Source: Bacillus norwichensis
GTDB lineage: Bacteria; Bacillota; Bacilli; Bacillales; Bacillaceae_C
Length of the DNA stretch: 64,000 bases
NCBI RefSeq assembly: GCF_014836955.1
Contig: NZ_JACSPV010000002.1
Span: 148,756 to 212,755, forward strand
Direction of reading: 5' to 3'
The translations under genes were made by a program, and so were the position numbers. Below, piece by piece: positions 45,173 through 54,536 of this stretch (positions are counted from its first letter, which is position 1; each line of letters opens with the position of its first letter). The notes beneath the pieces are model-generated. The model had not been told where the DNA came from. It saw nothing but the letters and a program-made list of their open reading frames with translations, and did no database searches.

Positions 45173-45198
45173 ATTGGGTGGCTTTTCATCCACCCAAT
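45173..45198. promoter_or_regulatory. Inverted repeat between lysE and mocR
   Basis: ATTGGGTGG and CCACCCAAT around an 8-base centre, between a likely -10 (TACTAT, 45133-45138) and the mocR ribosome site. A candidate MocR operator, or an RNA hairpin in the mocR leader. Confidence 0.5.
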
Positions 45199-45212
45199 CT
45201 AGGAGGGGTTGG

Positions 45213-46649
45213 ATGAATTGGCAACCAAAAAGGTATTCTCATTTGACTATTCATGATCAAATTGTGGATTGGGTGAAATCTAGAATTGAACGGGGAGATT
45301 GGACTGTAGGGACGAAGCTCCCGACGCAGCGCCAGCTAGCAGCAGAGTTTAATGTGAATCGGAGCACTGTACAACTTGCCCTTGATGAGCTAAAAGCGGA
45401 TGGTTTAATCGAATCCCACGTAGGGTCAGGAGTATTTGTGGCTAATAATTCTTGGAATATGCTATTGGACAAAGCCCAATTGAATTGGAATCAGCACATT
45501 GAATCAAGCATATATAAGCCCAATTACCACACAATTCAACTGATTAATGAACATGAACAAATGGATCACATTATCCGTCTGGGTACAGGTGAATTATCAC
45601 CAGACATGCTTCCCACGAAACAAATTGAACAGTCATTAAGGGAAATATCGCTAAAACCCAAGGCAATGGGATATTCATCACCACAAGGAAGTGAAAAGCT
45701 TCGTGAGATTTTATGTGAATATTTAAAAAACAAAGGGATTGAAACTGGCCCGGAAAATATATTGATAGTGTCAGGAGCCCTGCAGGCACTTCAATTAATT
45801 GCTATGGGATTATTGGAAAAAGAGTCGATTGTCTTTCAGGAACAGCCTTCCTATTTAAATTCGGTTCACCCGTTTCAATCAGCGGGAATGCGGATGAATT
45901 CAATTTCACGGGATGCAGATTTCACAAAGAATTTACGGAAATTCAAAAGGAAAAGGCAATCTGTCTTTTATTGTGTACCATCACTACATAATCCAACTGG
46001 CCAAAGTTGGTCGATGAAGGAAAAGAAATCCGTATATAATGTGTGCAAGGAGCTACAGATACCGATTATTGAGGATGATGTTTACCATGAGTTGACATTT
46101 GAAACCCCTGCTCCCCCGATAAAGTCAATTGACACATCAGGACAAGTACTATATATCGGCAGTGTATCGAAAACCTTAAGCCCAGGACTCAGGATCGGCT
46201 GGGTAGTTGCACCTTCGCCAGTCATCGAACGGCTAGGGGATATAAAAATGCAGACAGACTACGGTTCCAGTGCTTTTTCTCAAGAAATTGTAGCTCATTG
46301 GATTTCTTCTGGCCTGTACGAGACACATTTGATTAAACTTCGTGAACAATTAAAAAGCAGAGCTGAATTTGTCGAAGCTATATTAGAGCGCGACTTTAAA
46401 AGAACAGCAACCTGGGAAAAATCCGAAGGTGGTTTCTACATCTGGCTTAGGTTTCATGAACCAATTGTGAATAAAGCGCTTTTTTTAAATTTGCTTCATC
46501 ATAATGTTTTAATTAATCCAGGCTATATATATGAGACAAGGGATCTTCATCACATTCGTCTTTCCTATGCCTATGCGACTTTAGACGATTTAGCGAAAGG
46601 GTTGAAAATTTTACTGGAATTAGTTGAGAGCCAGCGCGGAAGGGACTGA
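45213..46649 (+). CDS. MocR-type regulator (GntR HTH plus aminotransferase-like domain)
   Basis: 478 residues from the ATG at 45213 (AGGAGGGG upstream). GntR HTH in residues 10-75 (LPTQRQLAAEFNVNRSTVQLALDELK), PLP domain 110-478 with Lys motif YIGSVSKTLSPGLRIGW. Second MocR gene in the window, again divergent from an exporter. Probably the LysE regulator. Stop codon is followed after six bases by repeat copy F. Confidence 0.9.
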   Translation: MNWQPKRYSHLTIHDQIVDWVKSRIERGDWTVGTKLPTQRQLAAEFNVNRSTVQLALDELKADGLIESHVGSGVFVANNSWNMLLDKAQLNWNQHIESSIYKPNYHTIQLINEHEQMDHIIRLGTGELSPDMLPTKQIEQSLREISLKPKAMGYSSPQGSEKLREILCEYLKNKGIETGPENILIVSGALQALQLIAMGLLEKESIVFQEQPSYLNSVHPFQSAGMRMNSISRDADFTKNLRKFKRKRQSVFYCVPSLHNPTGQSWSMKEKKSVYNVCKELQIPIIEDDVYHELTFETPAPPIKSIDTSGQVLYIGSVSKTLSPGLRIGWVVAPSPVIERLGDIKMQTDYGSSAFSQEIVAHWISSGLYETHLIKLREQLKSRAEFVEAILERDFKRTATWEKSEGGFYIWLRFHEPIVNKALFLNLLHHNVLINPGYIYETRDLHHIRLSYAYATLDDLAKGLKILLELVESQRGRD

Positions 46650-46655
46650 AACAGC

Positions 46656-46826
46656 CTTTAACTTATTCAGCAGAAGTCTCCTATTTTTGTAAGTGGTGAG
46701 ATGAATGCGTATTGGATTTTATTCAGTGGGGGTTCAACCTCCGGCGGATACCAGAGATTTTCAGAGGAAATGTATCGAGTGGAGCTCGATACAATCTAGG
46801 CGCGAATACGCCAAGGCTTATTTGAT
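46656..46826 (+). repeat. Dispersed structured repeat, copy F
   Basis: Six bases after the mocR stop. CTTTAACTTATTCAGCAG, AAGTCTCC...AAGTGGTGAGATGAATGCG, ATTCAGTGGGGGTTCAACC (right arm of module 1 deleted), then CAGAGATTTTCAGAGGAAATG, CGAGTGGAGCTCG, GCGCGAATACGCC and ending TTATTTGAT. Confidence 0.88.
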
Positions 46827-46913
46827 ATAATTCAGTGTATAGAAAAAGCTATCAATCTATGAGATATTCACTTATAATAGGAACAAACGTTCCTGTGGAG
46901 GTTGAGAGATAAA

Positions 46914-47699
46914 ATGAAATTACCACGTCAATTAGAACCATTTGCCGAAGATTTACAAAAGACTAAAGAGCCGAGTTTGATAATTGATGGAAGAATTCAA
47001 AAAACAGGGCCATTGGAAAGCAAGTTTGGCGGTCAGCCATACTGGCTGAAGGGAGAGCCGTATCCAACAGCCCAAAATGGTGAACCGCTTCGATTTTTGG
47101 CTCAAATTAATTTTAGTGAAATAGAATCCCAATTATCTGAATTCCCAACGGTAGGAATCTTACAATTTTTTGTTGCGGATGATGATATTTATGGTTTGAA
47201 TTTCGATGATATGACGATTCAAGATACATTTCGGGTTGTTTATCATGAAACGATTGAAACTGATCAGTCCAAATGGATGACAAATTTTCCAGCTGTTACA
47301 GATGAAAATTATTTTCCTGTAGAAAAGGAATGTGCTTTAACATTTAAGCGTTCTGAAGAAATCATGTCTGCCAACGATTATCGTTTCAACGCTTTAACAA
47401 ACCTCAATGAACTGCTGGAAAAAGAAGATTACGATGAATATGATGATATCATGGATCAGTATTACGAGTTGGCGAGCGGACAGGGGGCGAAAATAGGAGG
47501 ATATCCATTTTTTACGCAGGAAGATCCTAGGACATATGGAGATTATCCATCCTACGACATGCTTTTATTGCAAATAGATACGGATGATGATCTTGACATC
47601 ATGTGGGGCGATGGGGGAGTTGCCAACTTCTTTATCTCATCGGATGATTTAAAAAGGCGGGATTTTTCTAAGGTTCTCTATAATTGGGATTGTCATTAA
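46914..47699 (+). CDS. ywqG: YwqG family protein (DUF1963)
   Basis: 261 residues from the ATG at 46914 (GGAGG upstream). SKFGGQPYWLKGEPYP, LRFLAQINFSEI and the acidic LLLQIDTDDDLDIMWGDGGVANFFI end match DUF1963/YwqG. Function unknown in the family; soluble. Ends in a strong terminator (47719-47750). Confidence 0.92.
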   Translation: MKLPRQLEPFAEDLQKTKEPSLIIDGRIQKTGPLESKFGGQPYWLKGEPYPTAQNGEPLRFLAQINFSEIESQLSEFPTVGILQFFVADDDIYGLNFDDMTIQDTFRVVYHETIETDQSKWMTNFPAVTDENYFPVEKECALTFKRSEEIMSANDYRFNALTNLNELLEKEDYDEYDDIMDQYYELASGQGAKIGGYPFFTQEDPRTYGDYPSYDMLLLQIDTDDDLDIMWGDGGVANFFISSDDLKRRDFSKVLYNWDCH

Positions 47700-47718
47700 A
47701 TCATTCATAATGTTTATG

Positions 47719-47750
47719 AAAAAACGGATCAATTGAGATCCGTTTTTTTA
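47719..47750. terminator. Terminator after ywqG
   Basis: AAAACGGATC/GATCCGTTTT stem, T run after, A run before; can work both ways. Confidence 0.88.
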
Positions 47751-47839
47751 CATTCCAGGGTTTATCCAACTTTCAGTTATGCTTTTCGGCATCTTGAGGA
47801 ATAATGAGTTAATGACCAATAACAAACGGAGGAAACATA

Positions 47840-48640
47840 ATGCCGGAATTGCCAGAGATGGAAACATACAAGTCCTTGCTTCAGCAATTGATTGGGGGGC
47901 ATCCTGTTTCAGGAATTGTCATCAATCGTCAAAAATCAATTAATGTTCCAGAAGACCAATTTTTCCAAAAGGTATTGAATCAAAAAATCGAAGCAATTGA
48001 TAGAAGGGCCAAATATTTAATTTTTCGCCTGCAAAATGGTTCTTGTTTATTATTACATCTGATGCTTGGGGGATCAATGTTCTATGGAACGAAAGATCAA
48101 CAACCAGATCGTACAGTTCAGGTCCAGTTGTCATTCGGAGACCAGCATCTTTATTTCATAGGACTGCGTTTGGGATATTTGCATCTGCTCACTCCAGAAA
48201 TGATACACAATGAGCTTCAAAATATCGGTCCGGAGCCGTTAGACCCAAATTTTACTCTGAATGCTTTTCTAGACATAATGAAAAATAAAAGAGGCAGGTT
48301 GAAAACAACACTGCTGAAACAAGAAGTCCTTGCTGGGATAGGCAACCGTTATTCAGATGAAATCTTTTGGGATGCACAGCTTCTGCCAGAAAGAAAAATA
48401 AACGAGCTGGAACAAGACGAGATTGTCCGCCTCTACCATTCAATCAAATTGGTCCTTCAAAATGGCATTCAACATGGAGGGTATATGGGACCGTTGTTTA
48501 AAGGAGATAGCAAAACAGGCGGTTATAAAATGATTATTCACGGGCTTGAGGGAAAGGCATGTAAGCGTTGTGGGGCTCCTATAGTGAAGATTGAAGTTTC
48601 CTCTCGGAAAACATATTTTTGTGAAAATTGTCAGCATTAA
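47840..48640 (+). CDS. Fpg/Nei-family DNA glycosylase (MutM paralogue)
   Basis: 266 residues. Starts MPELPEMET (catalytic Pro2, Glu3), RRAKYLIFRL has the conserved Lys, and the C-terminal zinc finger is CKRCGAP ... FCENCQ. The GxxxKxDS/TGGYKMIIHG segment replaces the usual DYV(D)SDG patch of MutM, so the base choice may differ (8-oxoG or oxidised pyrimidines). Cuts out damaged bases and nicks the strand. GGAGGAAA precedes the ATG. First gene of an operon with an AP endonuclease. Confidence 0.9.
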   Translation: MPELPEMETYKSLLQQLIGGHPVSGIVINRQKSINVPEDQFFQKVLNQKIEAIDRRAKYLIFRLQNGSCLLLHLMLGGSMFYGTKDQQPDRTVQVQLSFGDQHLYFIGLRLGYLHLLTPEMIHNELQNIGPEPLDPNFTLNAFLDIMKNKRGRLKTTLLKQEVLAGIGNRYSDEIFWDAQLLPERKINELEQDEIVRLYHSIKLVLQNGIQHGGYMGPLFKGDSKTGGYKMIIHGLEGKACKRCGAPIVKIEVSSRKTYFCENCQH

Positions 48641-48655
48641 GCAAGGAGAATGCAT

Positions 48656-49492
48656 ATGAGATTTGGTTGTCATCTTTCCATTCGGGATGGGTACTTTGGA
48701 GCTGCAAAAACAGCCCGCGCTATGAATGCCAGCGCTTTTCAATACTTCCCAAAAAATCCTCGGAGTCTTTCTGTAAAAGACTATAACAGAGAAGATGCGG
48801 CATTATGTAAAGCGTATTGCGCAGAAAACGGTATCTTGTCTGTTAGTCATTCGCCTTATCTCACTAGTCTGACCCCCTACAATGATCAAAAGCGTACTCA
48901 TGTCATTGATTCATTGCTGAATGACTTGGAAATTACCGAAGCATGCGGTTCCATAGGGGTTGTTGTTCACTTTGGCAAATCTCTACCTCATTTGACCCTC
49001 CTTGAAAGCTATCAACTTATGATCGAAATGTTAAATGATATTCTCAGACAATGGGAAGGAACTGCTAAAGTTTTGCTGGAAAATAACGCAGGAATACCGG
49101 GTACAATGGGGACAACTCTAGAAGAACTTGTGCAAATCCGCAAATTAAGTGAGTTCCCAGAGAAAATTGGTTTTTGTCTTGATACGTGTCATGCTTTTTC
49201 CAGCGGTTTGTGGGATGGTGAAAATTGGAATGATGTATTGGAAAAAGGAAAGAAACTAAATTACTTCGATGACCTGGAAGTGATTCATTTGAATAACTCC
49301 AAGTATGAAACAGGAAAGGGAAAGGACCGGCATGCTCCTATCTTCGGGGGCGGCCGTATAACAGTGGAGCAGTTCGACCAACTTATCAACACGCCCTTGC
49401 TGGTAAATACGCCATTTATTTTGGAAACGCCCAAAGAGGAACTGTCCCATGCAAAAGAAATTCAATTTCTTCAGGACACATGGGGTGATTGA
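48656..49492 (+). CDS. Endonuclease IV-like AP endonuclease (TIM barrel)
   Basis: 278 residues from the ATG at 48656, 7 bases after AAGGAG (a second ATG two codons earlier is too close). GCHLSIRDGYFGAAKTA, VVVHFGKS, LLENNAG, LDTCHAFSSG and VIHLNNSK are the metal-binding strands of the Nfo fold. It opens the backbone at abasic sites, the next step after the glycosylase upstream, 15 bases away. It is shorter and more diverged than the main Nfo, so probably a paralogue. Confidence 0.9.
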   Translation: MRFGCHLSIRDGYFGAAKTARAMNASAFQYFPKNPRSLSVKDYNREDAALCKAYCAENGILSVSHSPYLTSLTPYNDQKRTHVIDSLLNDLEITEACGSIGVVVHFGKSLPHLTLLESYQLMIEMLNDILRQWEGTAKVLLENNAGIPGTMGTTLEELVQIRKLSEFPEKIGFCLDTCHAFSSGLWDGENWNDVLEKGKKLNYFDDLEVIHLNNSKYETGKGKDRHAPIFGGGRITVEQFDQLINTPLLVNTPFILETPKEELSHAKEIQFLQDTWGD

Positions 49493-49496
49493 GAAA

Positions 49497-49548
49497 GAAA
49501 ATTAGCCAGGTGCATGATCCCGTTCAATCAGTCAGCTCCTGGCTAAAA
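49497..49548. terminator. Hairpin between the AP endonuclease and MFS genes
   Basis: TTAGCCAGG/CCTGGCTAA stem with a long loop between the convergent genes. Confidence 0.65.
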
Positions 49549-49564
49549 TATGCCCAAAATGAAT

Positions 49565-51043
49565 TTAATGACTTTCTGTTACTTTTTTATCTTCCAGTTT
49601 CGCTCGATAAACGAAAAACGCCATTATGACCGCGGCAATCGCCAAAACAAAACCGACAAAATAAACCAGTTCTACACCTGCGACCATCGCTTCTTTGATT
49701 GTGGTTGGGTCTGTAGGGTTGCCTGCTTTCTGCAAAAAGTGATTCTGTCTGGCATTCATAATGCTTATAAATACTGAAACTCCAATAGCTCCTGCAACAG
49801 GTTGAAGTGTGCTTATCAGAGAGGTGCCGTGTGGATACAGCCTTTTTGGAAGCTGATTTAAGCCATTTGTTTCTGCGGGCATCATAATGGCTGAAACAGT
49901 CAACATCAGCAGCACATATCCGACAACAACAACCCATAGTGGTGTTGTCATGCTCAGTCTGCTCATCATAAACATTGTCAGGCTTAATACAATTGTAGCT
50001 GGTACCATTAATATTTTTGGCCCGAACTTATCAAAAAGATGGCCCATGAATGGAGACATGACTCCATTTAGAATGCTTCCCGGCAATAAAACCAGTCCTG
50101 CTGTTGCGGGCAACAAACCAAGAGGCCCCTGCATATACATTGGTAAAATGATTTCTGACGAAAACATTGCCATGATGATGATCAAAAACATGAAAACCGC
50201 ATGCGTATACATAGGGTATTTAAACACTCTTAAATCCATGACTGGCTCATCCAGTTTTAACTGTCTAATGGAGAACAATACGATTCCTGCAATTCCAATA
50301 ACGATGGTTATCACTACATTCGGACTCAGGAATCCTGCTCCACTATCCCCAGCTGAACTGAATCCATAGACGATACCTCCAAATCCAATGGTAGAAAAAA
50401 ACAATGATAAAATGTCAATCTTTGGCTTTGTCACTTCTGATACATTGATTAAATATTTATAGGCGAAAGCTATTGAAAACAAGCTGAATGGTATGACAAT
50501 GATGAACAGGTAGCGCCAGCCTAAATATTCAACGATGACTCCTGATAAAGTTGGCCCAATGGCTGGGGCAAACATAATAACGAGTCCGATCGTTCCCATG
50601 ATTTTTCCGCGCCTTTCCGGTGGAAACAACAGTAAAAAAACATTAAATATAAAGGGAACCAACACCCCAGTGCCGACAGCTTGAATTAAACGTCCCACCA
50701 GCAGCATGGGGAAATTCACCGCTAAAGCGCTGATGGTTGTTCCAATTGTAAAAATGGTCATAATTCCCAAAAACAATTGACGCGTGGTGAACCATTGCAT
50801 TAACAGTGCTGAAGCAGGAATAACGACTCCCATGACAAGCATAAATCCAGTTGCCATCCACTGAACAGTGGGCAGAGTAACATGGAATTCCTCCATTAAG
50901 GTTTTTAAGGCTATATTTAACAATGTTTCGTTTAATATAGCAAAAAAGGCACCAATAATGAGTGATACCATAATGGGCATTACTTTTACGTTTGGATTAT
51001 CTGCTAAATATTCATAATTTGTAGGGTTATCTTGGTTTTTCAT
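49565..51043 (-). CDS. MFS exporter, DHA2 family (LmrB/EmrB type)
   Basis: 492 residues with about 14 hydrophobic spans. IVPASALLMQWFTTRQLF and GRLIQAVGTGVLVPFIFN are the DHA2 motifs A and C. Acts as proton-driven export of drugs or lipophilic compounds. GAGGAG lies 11 bases before the ATG. In the upstream region a loose inverted repeat TTTACACTGACATATTACAG...GTAA (51120-51148) may be a TetR-type operator, but no regulator gene is adjacent. Confidence 0.88.
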   Translation of the reverse strand: MKNQDNPTNYEYLADNPNVKVMPIMVSLIIGAFFAILNETLLNIALKTLMEEFHVTLPTVQWMATGFMLVMGVVIPASALLMQWFTTRQLFLGIMTIFTIGTTISALAVNFPMLLVGRLIQAVGTGVLVPFIFNVFLLLFPPERRGKIMGTIGLVIMFAPAIGPTLSGVIVEYLGWRYLFIIVIPFSLFSIAFAYKYLINVSEVTKPKIDILSLFFSTIGFGGIVYGFSSAGDSGAGFLSPNVVITIVIGIAGIVLFSIRQLKLDEPVMDLRVFKYPMYTHAVFMFLIIIMAMFSSEIILPMYMQGPLGLLPATAGLVLLPGSILNGVMSPFMGHLFDKFGPKILMVPATIVLSLTMFMMSRLSMTTPLWVVVVGYVLLMLTVSAIMMPAETNGLNQLPKRLYPHGTSLISTLQPVAGAIGVSVFISIMNARQNHFLQKAGNPTDPTTIKEAMVAGVELVYFVGFVLAIAAVIMAFFVYRAKLEDKKVTESH

Positions 51044-51566
51044 TTAGGGAAAGCTCCTCATGTTAAAGTGATAGATGAATAATGGGGTGTGAATGAAATT
51101 TTGAGGCATGTAGTTGATCTTTACACTGACATATTACAGTATGAGTAATGTTTTTGAAAGCAAGATGGTACCTCCAATATTTGCTTAATTCTTCTAACTG
51201 AGTAAAAGGTTGAAATTGGTCATTTGTATATACGGTAAAATCCCTTTATAGTTTCAAGATATATTTCCTATTTTAAAAAATTCGCTGTAGTTTTTCATAC
51301 CATTGCTTCTATCGTATCAGCATGAAAAAGTTTTTTCTTTTTAAGTCTGCAGCGATGATTCGGGTTTGGTTTTCGGTATGAATATTCCATGTATTTAGAA
51401 CTCTCTACAAAATGGAGTTCGCCAATGTGGTAGTATAGATGAAGGTATTGTTTCTATTTTCTAATTCTGTACTGTAACTTTGGCATGTTTGCGGTGGCTA
51501 TGTACTTTTCTTAATGTCCGGAACAGAGTCGATGGGTGATTAGACGAAAGAGGTGGTATCTTTACC
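51044..51566. other. 523-base stretch between divergent genes
   Basis: Holds the exporter promoter and a loose inverted repeat at 51120-51148. Part of 51320-51440 on the minus strand gives short peptide-like runs, possibly a decayed gene, but nothing recognisable. Confidence 0.45.
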
Positions 51567-52586
51567 ATGGAAGAACTAGATAAATTAATAGATAAACTTC
51601 CCTGTAGTGAGGCAAAAGGTTTGTTAAGCAATGTGATGTATCAATTGAACATCATCAAGGAATTCCAGGAAGATCGGGACGAGATAATCGAAGGGCTCAT
51701 TTCCTTTTACGATGAGACGCTAAATGTAGGCAAAAATAATCAATACTTGGCAAGAGAATATAAAACTGTACATATTGTATGCGGAGAAGCCGCCGCGGGT
51801 ACTTTACGGGTGGGGCTGGGTTGCGGGCATAAGGTGATCGGCTTTCCTGATTTCTTTGCTGAGGGACCGATTTGGCAGCTGCACCAGGATGTCGGACGCA
51901 AGCATCGTTATGAATGGCTAAAGGACCACCTTAATATAGAAAATAATTATATGGAAGAGGAATATGAGCAGAGGATCTTCATAACACTCGAAGAAATGAA
52001 GGCCATTCCTGATGATGTCCCGATTGTGCTATGGACGGCTGAGAATGCGCATGAACAAGCAGGAATGCGCTACTTGAATTATTTGTTGAGGGATAAAGTA
52101 AATGATGTTTTTCTCATTAACTCGACTGCGGGTTTTAAGAAGCTATATGAAGCAGAATCAGAGAGGGAGGACGAGTTTTTTTGGCATACAGGCGGAATTG
52201 AACCCGAAAAAATAAATTCAATCGCCGAAAATCGATGCTTACATCCCCTCTCTGCAGAAATAAGAAGAAAATACGAAGAAGAATGGATTGCACTGGCGGA
52301 AACGAAAGAGATTTTACGGGTATGGGAAAAAGGCAAAATAAAATCCGTTCATGATCATTATTTCGATCCAATCATTATTGAGCAAGCCCGAAAACTCCAC
52401 GCTGAGCAGGAAAAACATGATTTCATATTATCTGCTAGACTCATTGGGGAAGTTTTAGAGCACTTGGATCAGTCGATAGGCGACGCTTATTTAGAAGACA
52501 GGCTAAGGAGGCTTATATATAATCGCGTTTTTGAGATAAAGGGAATTCCAAAAGGAATACGGTACTATAGCGTAAAATTGATCTAA
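51567..52586 (+). CDS. DUF1835/DUF3658-type protein
   Basis: 339 residues. VHIVCGEAAAGTLRVGLGC, KVIGFPDFFAEGPIWQLH and ENAHEQAGMRYLNYLL match the DUF1835 domain (residues about 67-180); the C-terminal DHYFDPIIIEQA ... LRRLIYNRVFEIKG is DUF3658-like. Acid- and helix-rich N-terminus. AAGAGGTGG precedes the ATG. Function unknown. Confidence 0.85.
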   Translation: MEELDKLIDKLPCSEAKGLLSNVMYQLNIIKEFQEDRDEIIEGLISFYDETLNVGKNNQYLAREYKTVHIVCGEAAAGTLRVGLGCGHKVIGFPDFFAEGPIWQLHQDVGRKHRYEWLKDHLNIENNYMEEEYEQRIFITLEEMKAIPDDVPIVLWTAENAHEQAGMRYLNYLLRDKVNDVFLINSTAGFKKLYEAESEREDEFFWHTGGIEPEKINSIAENRCLHPLSAEIRRKYEEEWIALAETKEILRVWEKGKIKSVHDHYFDPIIIEQARKLHAEQEKHDFILSARLIGEVLEHLDQSIGDAYLEDRLRRLIYNRVFEIKGIPKGIRYYSVKLI

Positions 52587-52656
52587 GAACGTTTTAGGAA
52601 ATGTTCCCAATTCTATCAAACTCAAGTATGATGTTTAAGGTGGGAGGGAATTCTGG

Positions 52657-53298
52657 ATGACCATTAGAATTATCATTGCGGATGATAACCCGTTTATTCG
52701 GGAGGGATTGAAAATCATCTTGAATACATATGAAGAATTTGACGTAGTATCATTAGTGAATGATGGGGAAGAAGCGGTGGAATATTGCAGGACGCATAAT
52801 GTGGATATTGCGTTATTGGATGTGCGCATGCCCCACATGAACGGCGTTGAAGCGACCAAGAAAATTGTGGAATCTACGAAAACGAAACCAGTCATTTTGA
52901 CTACCTTCGATGATGATGATTACATACTTGGAGCGATTAAAAATGGGGCAAAAGGATATTTATTAAAAAACAATGATCCGGAACGAATCAGGGATGCACT
53001 CAAAAGCGTCTACCATGGAACAAGCATTATTCAGGATGAAATGCTGGATAAAATTAAGGATTCCTTATCAGGCGAGCTGCAAGTATTCGAGGCAAAAATT
53101 GATACAACAATGTTCACACAACGGGAACTGGAAATTATGTCCTTTATTGCCAAAGGGTATTCCAATAAAGAAATATCAGAACAATTGTATATATCTGGAG
53201 GAACTGTTGCAAACTATATCACCTCTATTTTAGATAAAACGGGCCTAAAGCATCGTACTCAAATAGCTGTTTATTATTTGACGGGGAAAATTTACTGA
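52657..53298 (+). CDS. Response regulator, NarL/LuxR type
   Basis: 213 residues. Receiver domain with phospho-acceptor Asp55 (LLDVRMP), acidic ADDNPF and the conserved Lys in GYLLKNN. LuxR HTH near 150-200 (FTQRELEIMSFIAKGYSNKEISEQLYIS). GGGAGGG precedes the ATG. First gene of the two-component/ABC group; resembles LnrK. The kinase follows after two bases. Confidence 0.92.
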   Translation: MTIRIIIADDNPFIREGLKIILNTYEEFDVVSLVNDGEEAVEYCRTHNVDIALLDVRMPHMNGVEATKKIVESTKTKPVILTTFDDDDYILGAIKNGAKGYLLKNNDPERIRDALKSVYHGTSIIQDEMLDKIKDSLSGELQVFEAKIDTTMFTQRELEIMSFIAKGYSNKEISEQLYISGGTVANYITSILDKTGLKHRTQIAVYYLTGKIY

Positions 53299-53300
53299 CA

Positions 53301-54410
53301 ATGGAACGCTGGGCAATCATCAATAAACTGGTTCTTATTTTCTATATTGCGTTGGTTCTTGTTTCTGAGGACACTCAAGGCATTTCGTGGGCTGTATTTT
53401 TACTATTGATCTATTTATGTATCAATATTTGTTCACATCTCTTTACTCAACGCGTTCTCATGACTCTGCTTTTGCTTGTTTCTATGACCACATCCATTAT
53501 TGGGGGTATATATGTTTATCCTCTGTTCTTTTTACTTTTACCGTTATCGGTGGTAGAACTTTTAGGAATATGGAAGGCACCCAAAATATTATCCTTTATT
53601 GTGGCCGTTATCCCTGTTTTTTATATCCAATCAGATATACAAGCTCAATATGTATTGGTGATGATTTATACGTTTTTAACATATACCATGAGCATGATTT
53701 TTCACGAACGGCATATGGAGAAAGAAAGTCAGCTAGATGTTCTGCATATGAAGCAACAGAAACTTCTCAAGCAAATGAATGAAAATGATGCGTATTTAAA
53801 ACAATCTGCTTATATGCTTAAGCTAGAAGAGCGAAACAGAATCTCACAGGAAATTCATGATACGATTGGGCATTCCATTACCGGCGCTCTGATTCAGATG
53901 GAGGCGGCGAAGCGACTGATGAAGGAGGACCGCAATAAGGCAACAGAACTGCTTCAAAATGCGATTGGTATCACCCAAGACGGTATTGACAGTATTCGGT
54001 TAACATTGAAAAATATGAAACCTCCAATCGAGCAGGTAGGGATTAATCGGTTGCAGCTGTATATTGACGAATTTACAGCCAAGCATAATAAAAGGACTGT
54101 TCTCACACATAATGGAAATATGGATGATATTACCCCAATCCAGTGGAAGGTTATCCAGGAAAATGTGACTGAAGCTTTAACAAATTCGCTAAAATATGCA
54201 TGGGGGAGTACGCAGATTTCAATTGATGTTCAAGTCTTGAACAAGCTAATTAGGGTTGAAGTTAAGGATAATGGCAAAGGCGCGGAAAAAATTAAAAAGG
54301 GATTAGGCATTATTGGAATGGAGGAGAGAACTGCTGCAATTGACGGAAAAATCATTATCGATGGAAGCAATGGATTCACAGTGACAATCCTTCTTCCAGT
54401 TAATCAGTGA
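53301..54410 (+). CDS. Sensor histidine kinase (HisKA_3)
   Basis: 369 residues. Membrane part with about five to six hydrophobic spans in residues 5-135 and no large outer domain, then a short linker and DHp helix with His186 (EIHDTIGHSITG), and HATPase_c with the N box EALTNSLKYA and G box DNGKGA. Pairs with the regulator immediately upstream (two bases). Membrane-embedded sensing of lipophilic antibiotics, as in LnrJ-type kinases, is likely but inferred. A terminator follows. Confidence 0.9.
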   Translation: MERWAIINKLVLIFYIALVLVSEDTQGISWAVFLLLIYLCINICSHLFTQRVLMTLLLLVSMTTSIIGGIYVYPLFFLLLPLSVVELLGIWKAPKILSFIVAVIPVFYIQSDIQAQYVLVMIYTFLTYTMSMIFHERHMEKESQLDVLHMKQQKLLKQMNENDAYLKQSAYMLKLEERNRISQEIHDTIGHSITGALIQMEAAKRLMKEDRNKATELLQNAIGITQDGIDSIRLTLKNMKPPIEQVGINRLQLYIDEFTAKHNKRTVLTHNGNMDDITPIQWKVIQENVTEALTNSLKYAWGSTQISIDVQVLNKLIRVEVKDNGKGAEKIKKGLGIIGMEERTAAIDGKIIIDGSNGFTVTILLPVNQ

Positions 54411-54454
54411 AATTTTCACTTTGAAATCATGAAAAACTTCATATCAAGTTATGA

Positions 54455-54490
54455 AGGAATGCACTTATGCTGTGCGTTCTTTTTTTTTAT
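54455..54490 (+). terminator. Terminator between kinase and ABC genes
   Basis: GGAATGCAC/GTGCGTTCT stem followed by an 8-T run. It separates the regulator pair from the transporter operon, so the latter probably has its own promoter. Confidence 0.8.
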
Positions 54491-54536
54491 ACTTATTACA
54501 AGAGTTTGCGCTATAGATGATTGGAGAGATCAGGAT

